Of a stretch of 64,000 nt of DNA, positions 35,906-46,773 are shown piece after piece. The first letter of the stretch is position 1; the number at the start of each line of letters is the position of its first letter. The DNA is from Litoreibacter albidus (lineage in GTDB: Bacteria; Pseudomonadota; Alphaproteobacteria; Rhodobacterales; Rhodobacteraceae), in contig NZ_FNOI01000001.1 of the NCBI RefSeq assembly GCF_900107015.1, positions 746,501 through 810,500 of the forward strand, in the 5' to 3' direction. Both the position numbers and the translations under genes were made by a program. Below the pieces are notes generated by a model that searched no databases, was not told the DNA's origin, and was given only the letters and a program-made list of their open reading frames with translations.

Positions 35906-36988
35906 CTAGCCCCGACGGCGGCGGCCACCCGCACGCCCGCCGCGCGCTGCGGCGGTCGACCCGTCAGCGTTTTTGGGCTTGTTGAAGTTAATCCAAGCTG
36001 CACCCGACGGATCTTGGTCCATCAGGAAGTTAGCGGCGCGAATGGCTTCCATCTCCTTGCCGGGCTGTGGTTTGGTGGAGCCGAGGCCAGTGAGTTGCGC
36101 CAGCAACTCCGGATCAATGTCGTCAGGCACGATGATGCCCGCCTTCGCCAGCGCATCCAGCTTTTCTTGCAGCTTTTTCGGGCCTACGGGCAGGGCCACA
36201 GGGTTCATGATCGCGGAGGTCATGCCCGCGGCCATCGCCATGGGCAGGAAGGCGTTGTTGATGCCGTGGCGATTGGGCAGCCCGAAGCTGATATTCGACG
36301 CCCCGCAGGTGGTGTTCACGCCAAGCTCTTCGCGCAAGCGGCGCACAAGGGTGTAGACCTGCAAGCCCGCAGTGCCCATCGCGCCGATTGGCATAACCAG
36401 CGGATCGACCACGATGTCATGGGCGGGGATGCCGAAATCAGCGGCGCGCTCCACGATCTTTTTGGCGACGGCAAACCGCACATCAGGGTCTTCGGAAATG
36501 CCGGTGTCATCGTTGGAGATGGCCACGACGGGGACGTTGTATTTCTTGACGAGCGGCAGCACCAACTCAAGGCGCTCCTCCTCGCCCGTGACAGAGTTCA
36601 AAAGCGGGCGGCCTTCGGCGGCGGCAAGCCCGTTTTCCAGCGCGCCGGGAACGGAGCTGTCGATGCACAGCGGAATGTCGGTCACTTTCTGGACCCGCTC
36701 CACAAGATCCTTCATCAACATCGGTTCAACGAAGTTGTTGTCGGCGTAGCGGGGATCTTCGGCCATCTTGTTGGAGAACACCGCGCCGGAGTTCACGTCG
36801 AGAATGTTGGCACCGGCCAGCGTTTGCGCGATGGCGTCGGCCTCTACCCGTGAGAAATCGCCGCGCTCCAACTCCTCGTTGAGGATTTTGCGCCCGGTCG
36901 GGTTGATCCGCTCCCCGATCACACAGAACGGTTGGTCAAAGCCGATGATGGCGGTTTTGGTTTTGGATTCGACGATGGTGCGAGTCAT
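35906..36988 (-). CDS. Methyltetrahydrofolate:corrinoid methyltransferase (pterin-binding domain protein)
   Basis: 360 residues. The TIM-barrel pterin-binding fold shows VIGERINPTGRKILNE, ANILDVNSGAVFS, LCIDSSVPGALENGLA and LNSVTGEEERLELVLPLVK, as in AcsE and the MetH folate domain. It should move methyl groups between a corrinoid protein and tetrahydrofolate. The last 18 or so residues are Arg/Gly-rich (AAARGGRAGGRRRRG). It follows the metF-like gene by 13 bp in the same unit. No corrinoid-binding protein gene occurs in the window. Confidence 0.9.
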   Translation of the reverse strand: MTRTIVESKTKTAIIGFDQPFCVIGERINPTGRKILNEELERGDFSRVEADAIAQTLAGANILDVNSGAVFSNKMAEDPRYADNNFVEPMLMKDLVERVQKVTDIPLCIDSSVPGALENGLAAAEGRPLLNSVTGEEERLELVLPLVKKYNVPVVAISNDDTGISEDPDVRFAVAKKIVERAADFGIPAHDIVVDPLVMPIGAMGTAGLQVYTLVRRLREELGVNTTCGASNISFGLPNRHGINNAFLPMAMAAGMTSAIMNPVALPVGPKKLQEKLDALAKAGIIVPDDIDPELLAQLTGLGSTKPQPGKEMEAIRAANFLMDQDPSGAAWINFNKPKNADGSTAAARGGRAGGRRRRG

Positions 36989-37001
36989 TAAGTGATCTTT
37001 C

Positions 37002-37925
37002 TTATGTTTGGTCTGCCGGAACGCCAGAGGCGCCGCCATTGGCAATGGCCCAGTTAGCGTTCGTTTTGATACCGCCAAGCGGGAAGAAGTGCACGGATTC
37101 AATGTTGAAGTCGGGGTTGTTGGCTTTGTGCGCGGCGAGGAAGGTGAGCACCTCTGTCGGCTCATAGGGGAGCAACAGCTTGGTGACATCCATCGCCCGC
37201 TTTTGCAGCACTTTAAGGGACGGGCCGACGCCGCAAGCGATGGCGAATTTGATCAGGGTTTGCAGCTTCGCAGGGCCCGCGATGCCGATGTGAACGGGCA
37301 GATCAATGCCCGCGGCTTTGATAGAGTTGGCCCATGCGATAATCGGCTCCGCGTCAAAGGCAAACTGGGTCGCCAGCGCCATTTGTGCGTCAGATGTTTC
37401 AGAAAACTTCTGTTTCCAAAGAAGGGCTTCGTCGACGTTTTTCATGCCGCCATCAGGGTCGATATCACGGTTGCCTTCGGGGTGGCCTGCCACGTGCAGT
37501 CTCTCGAAGTCACCGAACGCACCGGTTTCAAGCAGTTGCATCGAGCTGTCGAAGTCGCCATGTGGCTCCGTCACACCGCCAGCCAGCAGCAGCGCTTGTT
37601 TAACGTCGGCTTCACCTTGGTAGCGCGCGACCCAATCCACAAGCGTTGCGCGATCCTTGATGATGCGCGCGGGGAAGTGCGGCATGACCTTGTAGCCGTC
37701 GGCGTTCAGGCGGGCGGCGGTGGCGACCATGTCCTCAATCGGCGTCCCGTCGATATGGGCCACGTAGACGCGGGTGCCTTCGGGCAGCAGGGCGCGAAAA
37801 TCTTCGACCTTCTCCGCGGTGCGGGGCATCACCTCAATGGAATAATCTTGCAGGAAGCTTTCCACCTGCGGATTCACCGTGACCGCGTCTGTCGCTGGCT
37901 TACGTTTGAAGTTTAGCAAGGCCAT
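37002..37925 (-). CDS. Methylenetetrahydrofolate reductase-family protein
   Basis: 307 residues of the MetF flavoprotein fold, lacking a partner domain. YVAHIDGTPIEDMVATAARL, GYKVMPHFPARII and VHIGIAGPAKLQTLIKFAI match the MetF-like proteins that accompany corrinoid C1 genes. Working in the oxidative direction it would turn methyl-THF, formed by the neighbouring methyltransferase, into methylene-THF. The start at 37925 follows GGAGGGG. Placed 31 bp downstream of the PF13769 gene. Confidence 0.85.
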   Translation of the reverse strand: MALLNFKRKPATDAVTVNPQVESFLQDYSIEVMPRTAEKVEDFRALLPEGTRVYVAHIDGTPIEDMVATAARLNADGYKVMPHFPARIIKDRATLVDWVARYQGEADVKQALLLAGGVTEPHGDFDSSMQLLETGAFGDFERLHVAGHPEGNRDIDPDGGMKNVDEALLWKQKFSETSDAQMALATQFAFDAEPIIAWANSIKAAGIDLPVHIGIAGPAKLQTLIKFAIACGVGPSLKVLQKRAMDVTKLLLPYEPTEVLTFLAAHKANNPDFNIESVHFFPLGGIKTNANWAIANGGASGVPADQT

Positions 37926-37956
37926 GAGCCCCTCCCTAATGCGCGTTGCGATCGTA

Positions 37957-38256
37957 TCAGGTGGCATTGCCATCATTCGCGATCAGCTGCTTGATCCTCT
38001 CGCCGTCGTATTCAGCTTCCAGCCGCGCCGCTTCGTTTTTTGCGACCTCTTGGGCGTCACCATCGACGTTGTAGGGCGTGGCTTTGCGCCAGTCGGCCAG
38101 ATAGGCGTCGGCGTCCTTGGCCCCGACCTTCATTGCCGCGCGGTCGATGGCTTGCTCGAACCGTTCGGGCAACTGGACCTTATTGGCGCGGCGACCTTTG
38201 CCCACGATGACCTGCGCGGGGATGTCGCGCCAGTAAACTATTGTCACATCAGGCAT
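37957..38256 (-). CDS. PF13769 'virulence factor' family small protein
   Basis: 99 residues, starting MPDVTIVYWRDIPAQVIVGK. The pattern (VIVGKGRRANKVQLPERFEQ ... AYLADWR) matches the small family named virulence factor, which in Rhodobacteraceae regularly precedes metF-like C1 genes. Soluble, charged, no cofactor motif seen. It is the first gene of the corrinoid C1 unit, so it may be an accessory or regulatory protein of that pathway; the molecular role is unknown. The 263-bp gap to its right (38257-38519) holds promoters for this unit and ppx but no recognisable motif. Confidence 0.75.
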   Translation of the reverse strand: MPDVTIVYWRDIPAQVIVGKGRRANKVQLPERFEQAIDRAAMKVGAKDADAYLADWRKATPYNVDGDAQEVAKNEAARLEAEYDGERIKQLIANDGNAT

Positions 38257-38519
38257 AGGATCGATTCCTTTGGTTGGCGGCCGTTCCGAAAAGACTAGGC
38301 GTCCGGTTTCTGCCGCCGAGGTGCATTATCGACATTTGAACAAGGCAGAGCGACCTTGCAGCGCCGCCGCCCTTGCTAAGCGGCTTTGTGGCGCGGGACC
38401 AGCGGGCAGGTGCCTCATATTTCTCATGGTTTTTATGAGCTTGGGACAAGGTCTGTGCTTGCTTCAAGGCGATTGCGCTCCTAGGTTGGGGATAACCCAT
38501 ATTTAGGAGGCCCTGCGCC

Positions 38520-39662
38520 ATGGCGAAACGTCCGCCACACAGCGCGGGCCCGTTCGTCACACCGGCCCTAGTGCCGACCGCGCGGCCCGCGACCAACCCT
38601 GCTCCGGCGGGAAAACCAGACCCGGCAGACCTGTACGCAGCGCTGGATCTTGGCACGAACTCTTGCAGGATGCTGATTGCCCAACCCAAAGGCAGCCAGT
38701 TTCACGTTGTTGATAGCTTCTCTAAGTCCGTTCAGCTTGGGGCAGGTTTAGAGAGCAGCGGCAAGCTGTCGCGCAACTCTATGGCGCGCACAGTGGGCGC
38801 GTTGAAAATCTGCCAGAAGAAACTGCGTCACCATGAGGTGAAACGGATGCGGCTGGTCGCAACGGAGGCCTGCCGCCGCGCGACCAACTCTGCCGAGTTT
38901 TTGAAGCTCGTGACCCGCGAGACGGGGCTGGACCTTGAAATCATCAAGCCCGAGGAGGAAGCGCGTTTCGCCGTCATCTCCTGCGCGCCCTTGGTGTCGG
39001 TCAACACCGAGCAATTGCTGGTGGTCGACATCGGCGGCGGCTCGACGGAACTTGTCTGGATTGATCTGAGCCGCGTGCCAAAGGTGGACCGCCCAAGGGC
39101 GATTATGCGCCTGCACACGGGCTTTGACAGCAAAGACAGCGAGTTTCCGGCGGCCAAGGTGGTTGACTGGATTTCGGTGCCCTTGGGCGTTGCCACGCTG
39201 CGTGATCAGTTCAATGACGTGGACGACGATGGCGCGCGGTTTGCGCTGATGTCATGGTTCTTTGAGGAAAACCTAGCGGAGTTCACGCCCTACATCGACG
39301 CCGATCAGGTGCGCGCAGGGTTCCAGATCGTGGGCACGTCGGGAACGGTTACGACCGTTGCGGCGTCCCATCTGGGGTTGAAGCGCTACGACCGCAACAA
39401 GGTCGACGGGTTGCGTATGACCTCGGACCAGATTGACCACGTGATCCAAGGCTACCTGCATATGGGGCCTGAGGGACGTCGCGCGGACCCGCGGATTGGC
39501 AAGGACCGCCATGCGTTGATCATGTCGGGCGCTGCCATTTTGCAAGCCCTGCTGCGGGTTTGGCCTACCGACCGCTTGTCTGTGGCGGATCGTGGCTTAC
39601 GTGAGGGGCTTCTTTACGCGCAAATGTCGAGTGACGGCGTGTTGGAGGAGGGACCTTACTAG
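38520..39662 (+). CDS. ppx: Exopolyphosphatase/guanosine pentaphosphate phosphohydrolase family (Ppx/GppA)
   Basis: 380 residues. After a Pro/Ala-rich N-terminal stretch of about 38 residues, AALDLGTNSCRMLIAQP and LVVDIGGGSTELVWI form the actin-like ATP/phosphate-binding motifs. It hydrolyses polyphosphate or pppGpp. An AGGAGG site precedes the ATG. Followed by rlmE after 73 bp, a pairing common in this family. Confidence 0.92.
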   Translation: MAKRPPHSAGPFVTPALVPTARPATNPAPAGKPDPADLYAALDLGTNSCRMLIAQPKGSQFHVVDSFSKSVQLGAGLESSGKLSRNSMARTVGALKICQKKLRHHEVKRMRLVATEACRRATNSAEFLKLVTRETGLDLEIIKPEEEARFAVISCAPLVSVNTEQLLVVDIGGGSTELVWIDLSRVPKVDRPRAIMRLHTGFDSKDSEFPAAKVVDWISVPLGVATLRDQFNDVDDDGARFALMSWFFEENLAEFTPYIDADQVRAGFQIVGTSGTVTTVAASHLGLKRYDRNKVDGLRMTSDQIDHVIQGYLHMGPEGRRADPRIGKDRHALIMSGAAILQALLRVWPTDRLSVADRGLREGLLYAQMSSDGVLEEGPY

Positions 39663-39735
39663 GCTGGCCTTTACGGGCGTAGCAGCGTAGGGAAGCCTCC
39701 GGCGGGAATATTTTTACCAAGATGAAGTTGAGAGC

Positions 39736-40479
39736 ATGGCCAAATCACCAACCGGACCAAAAGGCAGCAAGGGCGGCAACACCTCCGGCCGTGGGCAACG
39801 CGACCTGAAGGTAAAGGTGAAGTCTGCGCGCGGGCGCACGATGTCTTCAACGCTGTGGCTGCAACGTCAGTTGAACGATCCTTACGTGAAACGCGCCAAG
39901 GCTGACGGCTTGCGTGGCCGCGCTGCCTATAAGATTTCGGAGACGGACGACAAATACCGCTTCCTGACGCCGGGTAAGCGCATCGTTGACCTCGGCTGTG
40001 CGCCGGGGGGCTGGTGCCAGATTGCGGCCAAACGCGTCAATGCGTTGGGGGAGCGGGCTGGTAAAGCGCAGGGCTTTGTTCTTGGCGTTGACCTGCAAGA
40101 GGTCGAGGCGATCCCGGGCTGCGAGCTGCATGTGCTCGATTTTCTTGAGGAGGGCGCGGACGACAAGGTCAAGGAATGGCTTGGTGGTACAGCCGACGTC
40201 GTGATGAGCGACATGGCTGCGGCGTCTTGTGGCCATAAGCAAACCGACCACCTGCGCATCATCGCGCTGTGCGAGGCGGCGGCGTATTTTGCCTTCGACG
40301 TGCTCGAAGAGGGCGGCGTTTTTGTGGCCAAGGTTCTGGCAGGCGGCGCGGAGGGCGAGTTGCAGCATATGCTGAAACAGCGCTTCAAGAAGGTGGCCAA
40401 CTTTAAACCAGGTGCGAGCCGGTCTGATAGCTCCGAGAAGTTCGTGGTGGCGCAAGGGTTTAAGGGGCGTGACGCTTAG
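39736..40479 (+). CDS. rlmE: 23S rRNA (uridine-2'-O) methyltransferase
   Basis: 247 residues, FtsJ/RrmJ family. It methylates U2552 of 23S rRNA. The SAM site is [13 protein letters not shown]; the K-D-K-E catalytic set is seen in the N-terminal [33 protein letters not shown] and [11 protein letters not shown]. The N-terminal 35 residues are Lys/Gly-rich and probably contact rRNA. Downstream of ppx on the same strand. Confidence 0.95.
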   Translation: MAKSPTGPKGSKGGNTSGRGQRDLKVKVKSARGRTMSSTLWLQRQLNDPYVKRAKADGLRGRAAYKISETDDKYRFLTPGKRIVDLGCAPGGWCQIAAKRVNALGERAGKAQGFVLGVDLQEVEAIPGCELHVLDFLEEGADDKVKEWLGGTADVVMSDMAAASCGHKQTDHLRIIALCEAAAYFAFDVLEEGGVFVAKVLAGGAEGELQHMLKQRFKKVANFKPGASRSDSSEKFVVAQGFKGRDA

Positions 40480-40545
40480 GGTTTAGCTTCAAAGCCCAAG
40501 CAGATTGTGACAGATAAAGGTCAGCTTCGAGCTTAAAGTTGTCAA

Positions 40546-41052
40546 TCAAAACAAGACTTGGGAGCACTCAAACTCGGTCACGCTAAGTCCGGACCGGCCC
40601 CACCCAACCTCCGACGCTGGGCGAACGTAGAATAACGGCCCATCGGCACCAATCGGCACTCGTGCGGTGTCGTTTGCGATCCAGCCACGTAGACCACCGC
40701 GCTTGATCGCTTCGCCGATCATTTCGGCCCGAGACGATTTTAATGAAACGATTATTGGTTCGATCTTGTGAAATATACCGCCCCCTGCGCCGGAAACGAT
40801 CGGACCAATCGCAAACGTATCCATCTGATATGATCGACTTCCCAAGCTAAAGTGTTCGACTTCTGCGAAATGGGCGCGGTAGTTTGTGTCCACGCTCGAG
40901 CCATCCTCGAACTCTGTTTCCAGCGAGATGCAAGCGAAAACTACAGCCATTCCGCGATCTTCGGCACTAACCATTCCCGCTGTAGATATCGAGCCGATTA
41001 AAGCGGCGGCGAATGCGACCAACCTTGCCATCTGAAATTTGCAATCACCCAT
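40546..41052 (-). CDS. Hypothetical secreted protein
   Basis: 168 residues. A hydrophobic N-terminus (FQMARLVAFAAALIGSISTA) with a likely cleavage near VSA-ED marks it as exported. The mature part has VVFACISLETEFEDGS and ends FECSQVLF, with two cysteines that could form a disulfide. No family recognised. The gene is AT-richer than its neighbours and flanked by gaps, which suggests later acquisition. The ATG at 41052 was chosen; a GTG one codon earlier is also possible. Confidence 0.6.
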   Translation of the reverse strand: MGDCKFQMARLVAFAAALIGSISTAGMVSAEDRGMAVVFACISLETEFEDGSSVDTNYRAHFAEVEHFSLGSRSYQMDTFAIGPIVSGAGGGIFHKIEPIIVSLKSSRAEMIGEAIKRGGLRGWIANDTARVPIGADGPLFYVRPASEVGWGRSGLSVTEFECSQVLF

Positions 41053-41174
41053 CACTAGCTTTGCCTCTCCACTGTTTTTTTCGTATAGAGCTTAAGAGCG
41101 AAAGCTAGATAGATCAACGAATGTCAGCTTCGTCCGCAAAGCAGAAATCGGTCTTTTTTGAAGAGCTTAAACAC

Positions 41175-41630
41175 TCAACTTCCCTCGCGCTTCAACCTCT
41201 GCAACTCGCGGTCCAATGCGTTCAAAAACTGCGAGCGGTCTTTGTTGGAGAACGGGGCGGGGCCGGAGGTTTGCTCTAGGCCGGCCCGTAGGTCTGCCAT
41301 GATCGCGCGCGTGGCGATGGCGCCGCCGATGTTGGAGGAGTTGAACGGTTTTCCAGTCGGGGCCAGAACCGTGGCGCCTACCTCGATGCAGCGTCCAGCC
41401 AACAAGATATCGGCGGTGATAACGACGGACGCAGGCGTGGCGCTCTCGGCGATCCAGTCGTCGGCAGCGTCAAATCCGTCCGACACCACCTGCATGGAAA
41501 TCAACGGATGGTTCGGCGTGCGCAGGTAGCTGTTGGCCACCAAGGTGACGGGGGTGTTCAGGCGGTAAGCCACCTTAAAGACCTCCTCCTTCACGGGGCA
41601 GGCGTCGGCATCGACAAGAATACTGGGCAT
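41175..41630 (-). CDS. YaiI/YqxD family (DUF188) protein
   Basis: 151 residues starting MPSILVDADACPVKEEVFKV, the family signature with conserved Asp and Cys. SSVVITADILLAGRC-like (here ASVVITADILLAGRCIEVGA) and NSSNIGGAIATRAIM follow. The fold is PIN-like, and a nuclease role has been suggested but not shown. The start at 41630 gives the standard family length; the long N-terminal extension in the same frame is not coding. Confidence 0.92.
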   Translation of the reverse strand: MPSILVDADACPVKEEVFKVAYRLNTPVTLVANSYLRTPNHPLISMQVVSDGFDAADDWIAESATPASVVITADILLAGRCIEVGATVLAPTGKPFNSSNIGGAIATRAIMADLRAGLEQTSGPAPFSNKDRSQFLNALDRELQRLKREGS

Positions 41631-41706
41631 ATTTAGGGCTCCTGACGGGGTTGGCCCCCTTTGCCACAAAATCTGCCCTTTCGCATCCGCGAAATCCATG
41701 AAATAG

Positions 41707-43191
<1,485 letters not shown>

Positions 43192-44364
43192 ATGACACCC
43201 GCGGCACGGTTATCGGCAGCGATTGAGGTGCTTGACGTTTACCTGTCAGGCACCGCCGCTGAGAAGGCCTTAACCAATTGGGCGCGCCGGTCTCGGTTCG
43301 CGGGGTCGAAGGACCGCGCCGCCGTGCGCGACATCGTGTTCGAGTGCCTGCGCAAGCGGGGTACATATGCGCGCCTTGGGTTGACGGGGCGCGGGCTGGT
43401 GTTGTGCTACAGTACTGAAAATGCGGCCTTAGTTGATGACATGACCGCGTTGTTTTCGGGTGAAGGTCACGCGCCCGCACCCCTCAGCGAGGCTGAGGAG
43501 GCCGGCTTAGTTCAAACGCGTGACACTGCATCGGATGAGATGACATACAACATGCCGGATTGGTTGTCCGGCGCGTTGAAGTCGTCACTGGGAGATGAGG
43601 CGGTGGACGTCGCGCAGGCGCTGACGGAGCGGGCGGGCGTCTACCTGCGCGTGAACAGCTCCAAGGGCTCGGTTGAGGGGGCGATCACCTCCTTGGCGAA
43701 AGACGGTGTTATCGCCGTCGCGCATGACGTGTCCAACCTCGCCTTGCATGTTGTTGAAAATCCAAGAAAAGTGTCCGCCAGTGAGGCTTACACTTCGGGC
43801 CTTGTCGAGTTGCAGGACGCCGCGTCGCAAGCGCTTTGCGCGGGGCTGCCGGCGGCGAAACGCATGCTGGACTACTGCGCGGGCGGCGGCGGCAAGGTGC
43901 TCGCCTACGGTGATTTGAACGACGCCGCGTTGTTCGCCCATGACGCCAACCCACAGCGGTTGCGCGACCTGACCCCACGGGCAAAACGGGCGGGCGTTAA
44001 GGTGGAAATTTTAACGACCAAAGGATGCCGCAAGGCCGCACCGTTTGATTTGGTCTTATGCGATGTTCCATGCTCTGGAAGCGGGTCGTGGCGGCGCTCT
44101 CCGGAAGGAAAGTGGTCGCTGACGCAGGCGGCGCTCATTGACCTGATGGAAGTGCAACAGAACATCTTGCGCGAAGCCGCTGATTTAGTTTGTGAAAACG
44201 GCGTTTTAGCATACGCTACCTGCTCTCTATTCAGGCAAGAGAACGAAGATCAAATCGCACAATTTTGCGATGACAACCCAAGCTGGAGCTGCACCTTCGA
44301 GCGCCGCTTCTCTCCGCTTGACGGCGGCGACGGGTTCTATATCGCGTACTTGACCCAAAAATAG
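43192..44364 (+). CDS. RsmB/NSUN-family RNA (cytosine-5) methyltransferase
   Basis: 390 residues. The SAM-binding motif is LDYCAGGGGKVLAYG, and the two catalytic cysteines lie in LCDVPCSGSGSWRRSPEGKW and LAYATCSLFRQENEDQI. An N-terminal NusB-like/helical part covers about 1-130. It modifies rRNA or tRNA cytosines; the exact target is not readable. Directly abuts guaB. Confidence 0.92.
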   Translation: MTPAARLSAAIEVLDVYLSGTAAEKALTNWARRSRFAGSKDRAAVRDIVFECLRKRGTYARLGLTGRGLVLCYSTENAALVDDMTALFSGEGHAPAPLSEAEEAGLVQTRDTASDEMTYNMPDWLSGALKSSLGDEAVDVAQALTERAGVYLRVNSSKGSVEGAITSLAKDGVIAVAHDVSNLALHVVENPRKVSASEAYTSGLVELQDAASQALCAGLPAAKRMLDYCAGGGGKVLAYGDLNDAALFAHDANPQRLRDLTPRAKRAGVKVEILTTKGCRKAAPFDLVLCDVPCSGSGSWRRSPEGKWSLTQAALIDLMEVQQNILREAADLVCENGVLAYATCSLFRQENEDQIAQFCDDNPSWSCTFERRFSPLDGGDGFYIAYLTQK

Positions 44365-44456
44365 TTCTCCCAATAGTTAATCGGACCTAATGCGTTAAGG
44401 GCTGGTTAATCGTTTTGCCGGATGGTTTTAGGACTGATTCTGTTGGGAGTGTGGGA

Positions 44457-46763
44457 GTGAACCAGCTGGTAGACGCGACGGGGCTTGTGGCGCGACTTAA
44501 AAGTGCCTTTTCGTGGCGTCTTGGTGTTCAGCTCTTGATTGTATTTGTCGCGGGGGACGCGTTTTTGCACGTCTCGGAGATGCGGACGGGCGCATTGGTC
44601 GCTGCGGCCACGATGCTGGCGTTGGCCCTATCCTTTTACATGCCCGCGACGCCTATGCCCCTCGCCGTGACATCCATGCCATGGGACGATCTGATTACCC
44701 ATGACGAACGCGCAATTTTCGTGACGGATCCTTCCGGCGAAATCCTGTCTCAAAATTCTGCGGCCGACAGGCTTGTCCCGCACAGCGACAGCAATGCGCT
44801 GGATCAGGCGCTGTCCCATCTCATGACCAACGCCAGTGCCATCGTGTTTCGGCTACAGGCGAAGGCGCAGAAAGCGGACGCCGCGCATGAAGATGTGGTG
44901 ACACGTCAGGGAAACTTTCGGATTTCGACCCACCGCATCGCCAACTCGGAAAACTTGCTATGGCGCATGCATGCGCAGCAGGAGCAATCCAGCGCCGGCC
45001 ACGCGGCGGAGCGACTTTCATTGCCGATGTTCACGGCAGGTGGCTCCGGATCGATCTTGTTCATGAACGATGCGATGCGCAAACTGGTCGGGGGGCGACC
45101 GAAAAACCTGAACAACATTTTTGTCGATGTGCCACTCACTTCAGGCGGCACCACAACCGTCAGCGCCGCAGACGGGCCGGTCGATGTTATGGTGGTGATC
45201 GTCGAAGGCGCGATGGGGCGAACGGAATACTTCCTCGCGCCCGCGCTACAAACCTCACCCGCGCCTCCGCCCATGGCGCAGCTCGAGGACTTTCCGATCG
45301 CGCTGCTGGAACTGGACATGAGGGGACGGATTGCGGACTCCAATAAGATCGCGAGGTCGTTACTCGGCCTCGACACCAACCCAGCAAACACGATGGGCGA
45401 CCTTATCGAGGGGCTGGGCCGCCCGATTGCAGATTGGCTAAATGACGCGACGGAGGGTAAAGGGTTGCACCGGCCGGAGGTGCTGAAGTGCAAGCGCGGA
45501 CCGGATGAGATGTACGTCCAAGTCACGCTTGGACGCGTTATAAGTGGCGGGGAAATTTCACTCATTGTGCTGCTCAATGACGCGACCGAGCTCAAGTCAT
45601 TGGAGAAGCAGTTTGTCCAGAGCCAGAAGATGCAGGCCATTGGTCAACTCGCGGGGGGCGTCGCCCATGACTTCAACAACCTTCTGACCGCGATTTCTGG
45701 TCATTGCGACCTGCTCATGCTCCGTCATGATCGTGGCGACAACGACTATTCCGACCTTGAGCAAATTAACCAAAACGCGAATAGGGCCGCGTCTTTGGTG
45801 GGGCAACTGTTGGCATTTTCCCGCAAGCAGAACCTGCAGTTGGAGGCCTTGGACATGCGCGATACATTGTCGGATCTGACGCACCTTCTTAACCGTTTGG
45901 TGGGCGCACAAATTTCGCTGTCGTTATCGCATGACCCGAATTTGATGGCGGTACGGGCAGATCGACGACAGTTGGAGCAAGTGTTGATGAATCTGGTCGT
46001 GAACGCGCGCGATGCGTTGGGCGGACAGGGCGAAATCAGTATCGAAACCCGCAACGCCAAGCTGACGTCGGAGTTGAAACGCGACAGGGCAACGGTGCCC
46101 GCAGGCGATTATGTTTTGGTTAAAGTCAGCGACGACGGCTGCGGTATTCCCGTTGAAAAACTGCCCAAGATTTTCGAGCCGTTCTACACCTCCAAGAAAA
46201 CCGGCGAGGGCACCGGGCTGGGGTTGTCGACAGCTTACGGAATCATCAAACAGTCGGGTGGCTTCATTTTCGCCGACAGCGAGTTAGGGCGTGGCAGTGT
46301 GTTCACCATATATTTCCCAACCCACGATAAACCCGTGGTGCCAGCTAAGCCAATTGAGGCCAAGGTCGAGCAATTCTCCATTGGACCAAACGGCGGCATG
46401 GTTTTGCTGGTCGAGGACGAAGCGCCGGTCCGCGCCTTTGCCAGTCGGGCGTTGCAATATCGCGGGTTTCAAGTGGTCGAGGCCGATTGCGGCGAGACGG
46501 CCTTGGACCTGCTAAGTGATGGCACGCTTAATATCGACATCGTCTTGACGGATGTCATTATGCCAGGAATGGACGGCCCAACGTGGGTAAAAGAGGCCCG
46601 AAAAAACAACCCCAAATTGCGGGTGGTTTTTATGTCCGGGTACGCGGACGGGAGCGCGGTGGAGGAGCAACTCACGGTGCCGGAATCTGTGTTTTTGCCG
46701 AAGCCTTTCTCGCTGGATGAGTTGACCTCAACGGTAAGAAAACACTTGAGCGCGGCCGCGTAG
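44457..46763 (+). CDS. cckA: Hybrid sensor histidine kinase CckA
   Basis: 768 residues from the GTG at 44457, chosen because TTGGGAG lies 7 nt upstream; a TTG 14 codons earlier is the alternative. Two membrane helices near the N-terminus (about 22-37 and 45-62), PAS-like segments (about 80-390), HisKA with the phospho-accepting His404 (GGVAHDFNNLLTAISGHCD), HATPase (N-box MNLVVNARDALGGQ, GTGLGLSTAYGI) and a C-terminal receiver with Asp699 (VLTDVIMPGMDGP). CckA drives the ChpT-CtrA relay controlling motility, gene transfer agent and cell cycle functions in Rhodobacteraceae. Confidence 0.94.
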   Translation: MNQLVDATGLVARLKSAFSWRLGVQLLIVFVAGDAFLHVSEMRTGALVAAATMLALALSFYMPATPMPLAVTSMPWDDLITHDERAIFVTDPSGEILSQNSAADRLVPHSDSNALDQALSHLMTNASAIVFRLQAKAQKADAAHEDVVTRQGNFRISTHRIANSENLLWRMHAQQEQSSAGHAAERLSLPMFTAGGSGSILFMNDAMRKLVGGRPKNLNNIFVDVPLTSGGTTTVSAADGPVDVMVVIVEGAMGRTEYFLAPALQTSPAPPPMAQLEDFPIALLELDMRGRIADSNKIARSLLGLDTNPANTMGDLIEGLGRPIADWLNDATEGKGLHRPEVLKCKRGPDEMYVQVTLGRVISGGEISLIVLLNDATELKSLEKQFVQSQKMQAIGQLAGGVAHDFNNLLTAISGHCDLLMLRHDRGDNDYSDLEQINQNANRAASLVGQLLAFSRKQNLQLEALDMRDTLSDLTHLLNRLVGAQISLSLSHDPNLMAVRADRRQLEQVLMNLVVNARDALGGQGEISIETRNAKLTSELKRDRATVPAGDYVLVKVSDDGCGIPVEKLPKIFEPFYTSKKTGEGTGLGLSTAYGIIKQSGGFIFADSELGRGSVFTIYFPTHDKPVVPAKPIEAKVEQFSIGPNGGMVLLVEDEAPVRAFASRALQYRGFQVVEADCGETALDLLSDGTLNIDIVLTDVIMPGMDGPTWVKEARKNNPKLRVVFMSGYADGSAVEEQLTVPESVFLPKPFSLDELTSTVRKHLSAAA

Positions 46764-46773
46764 AGACGAAGGT

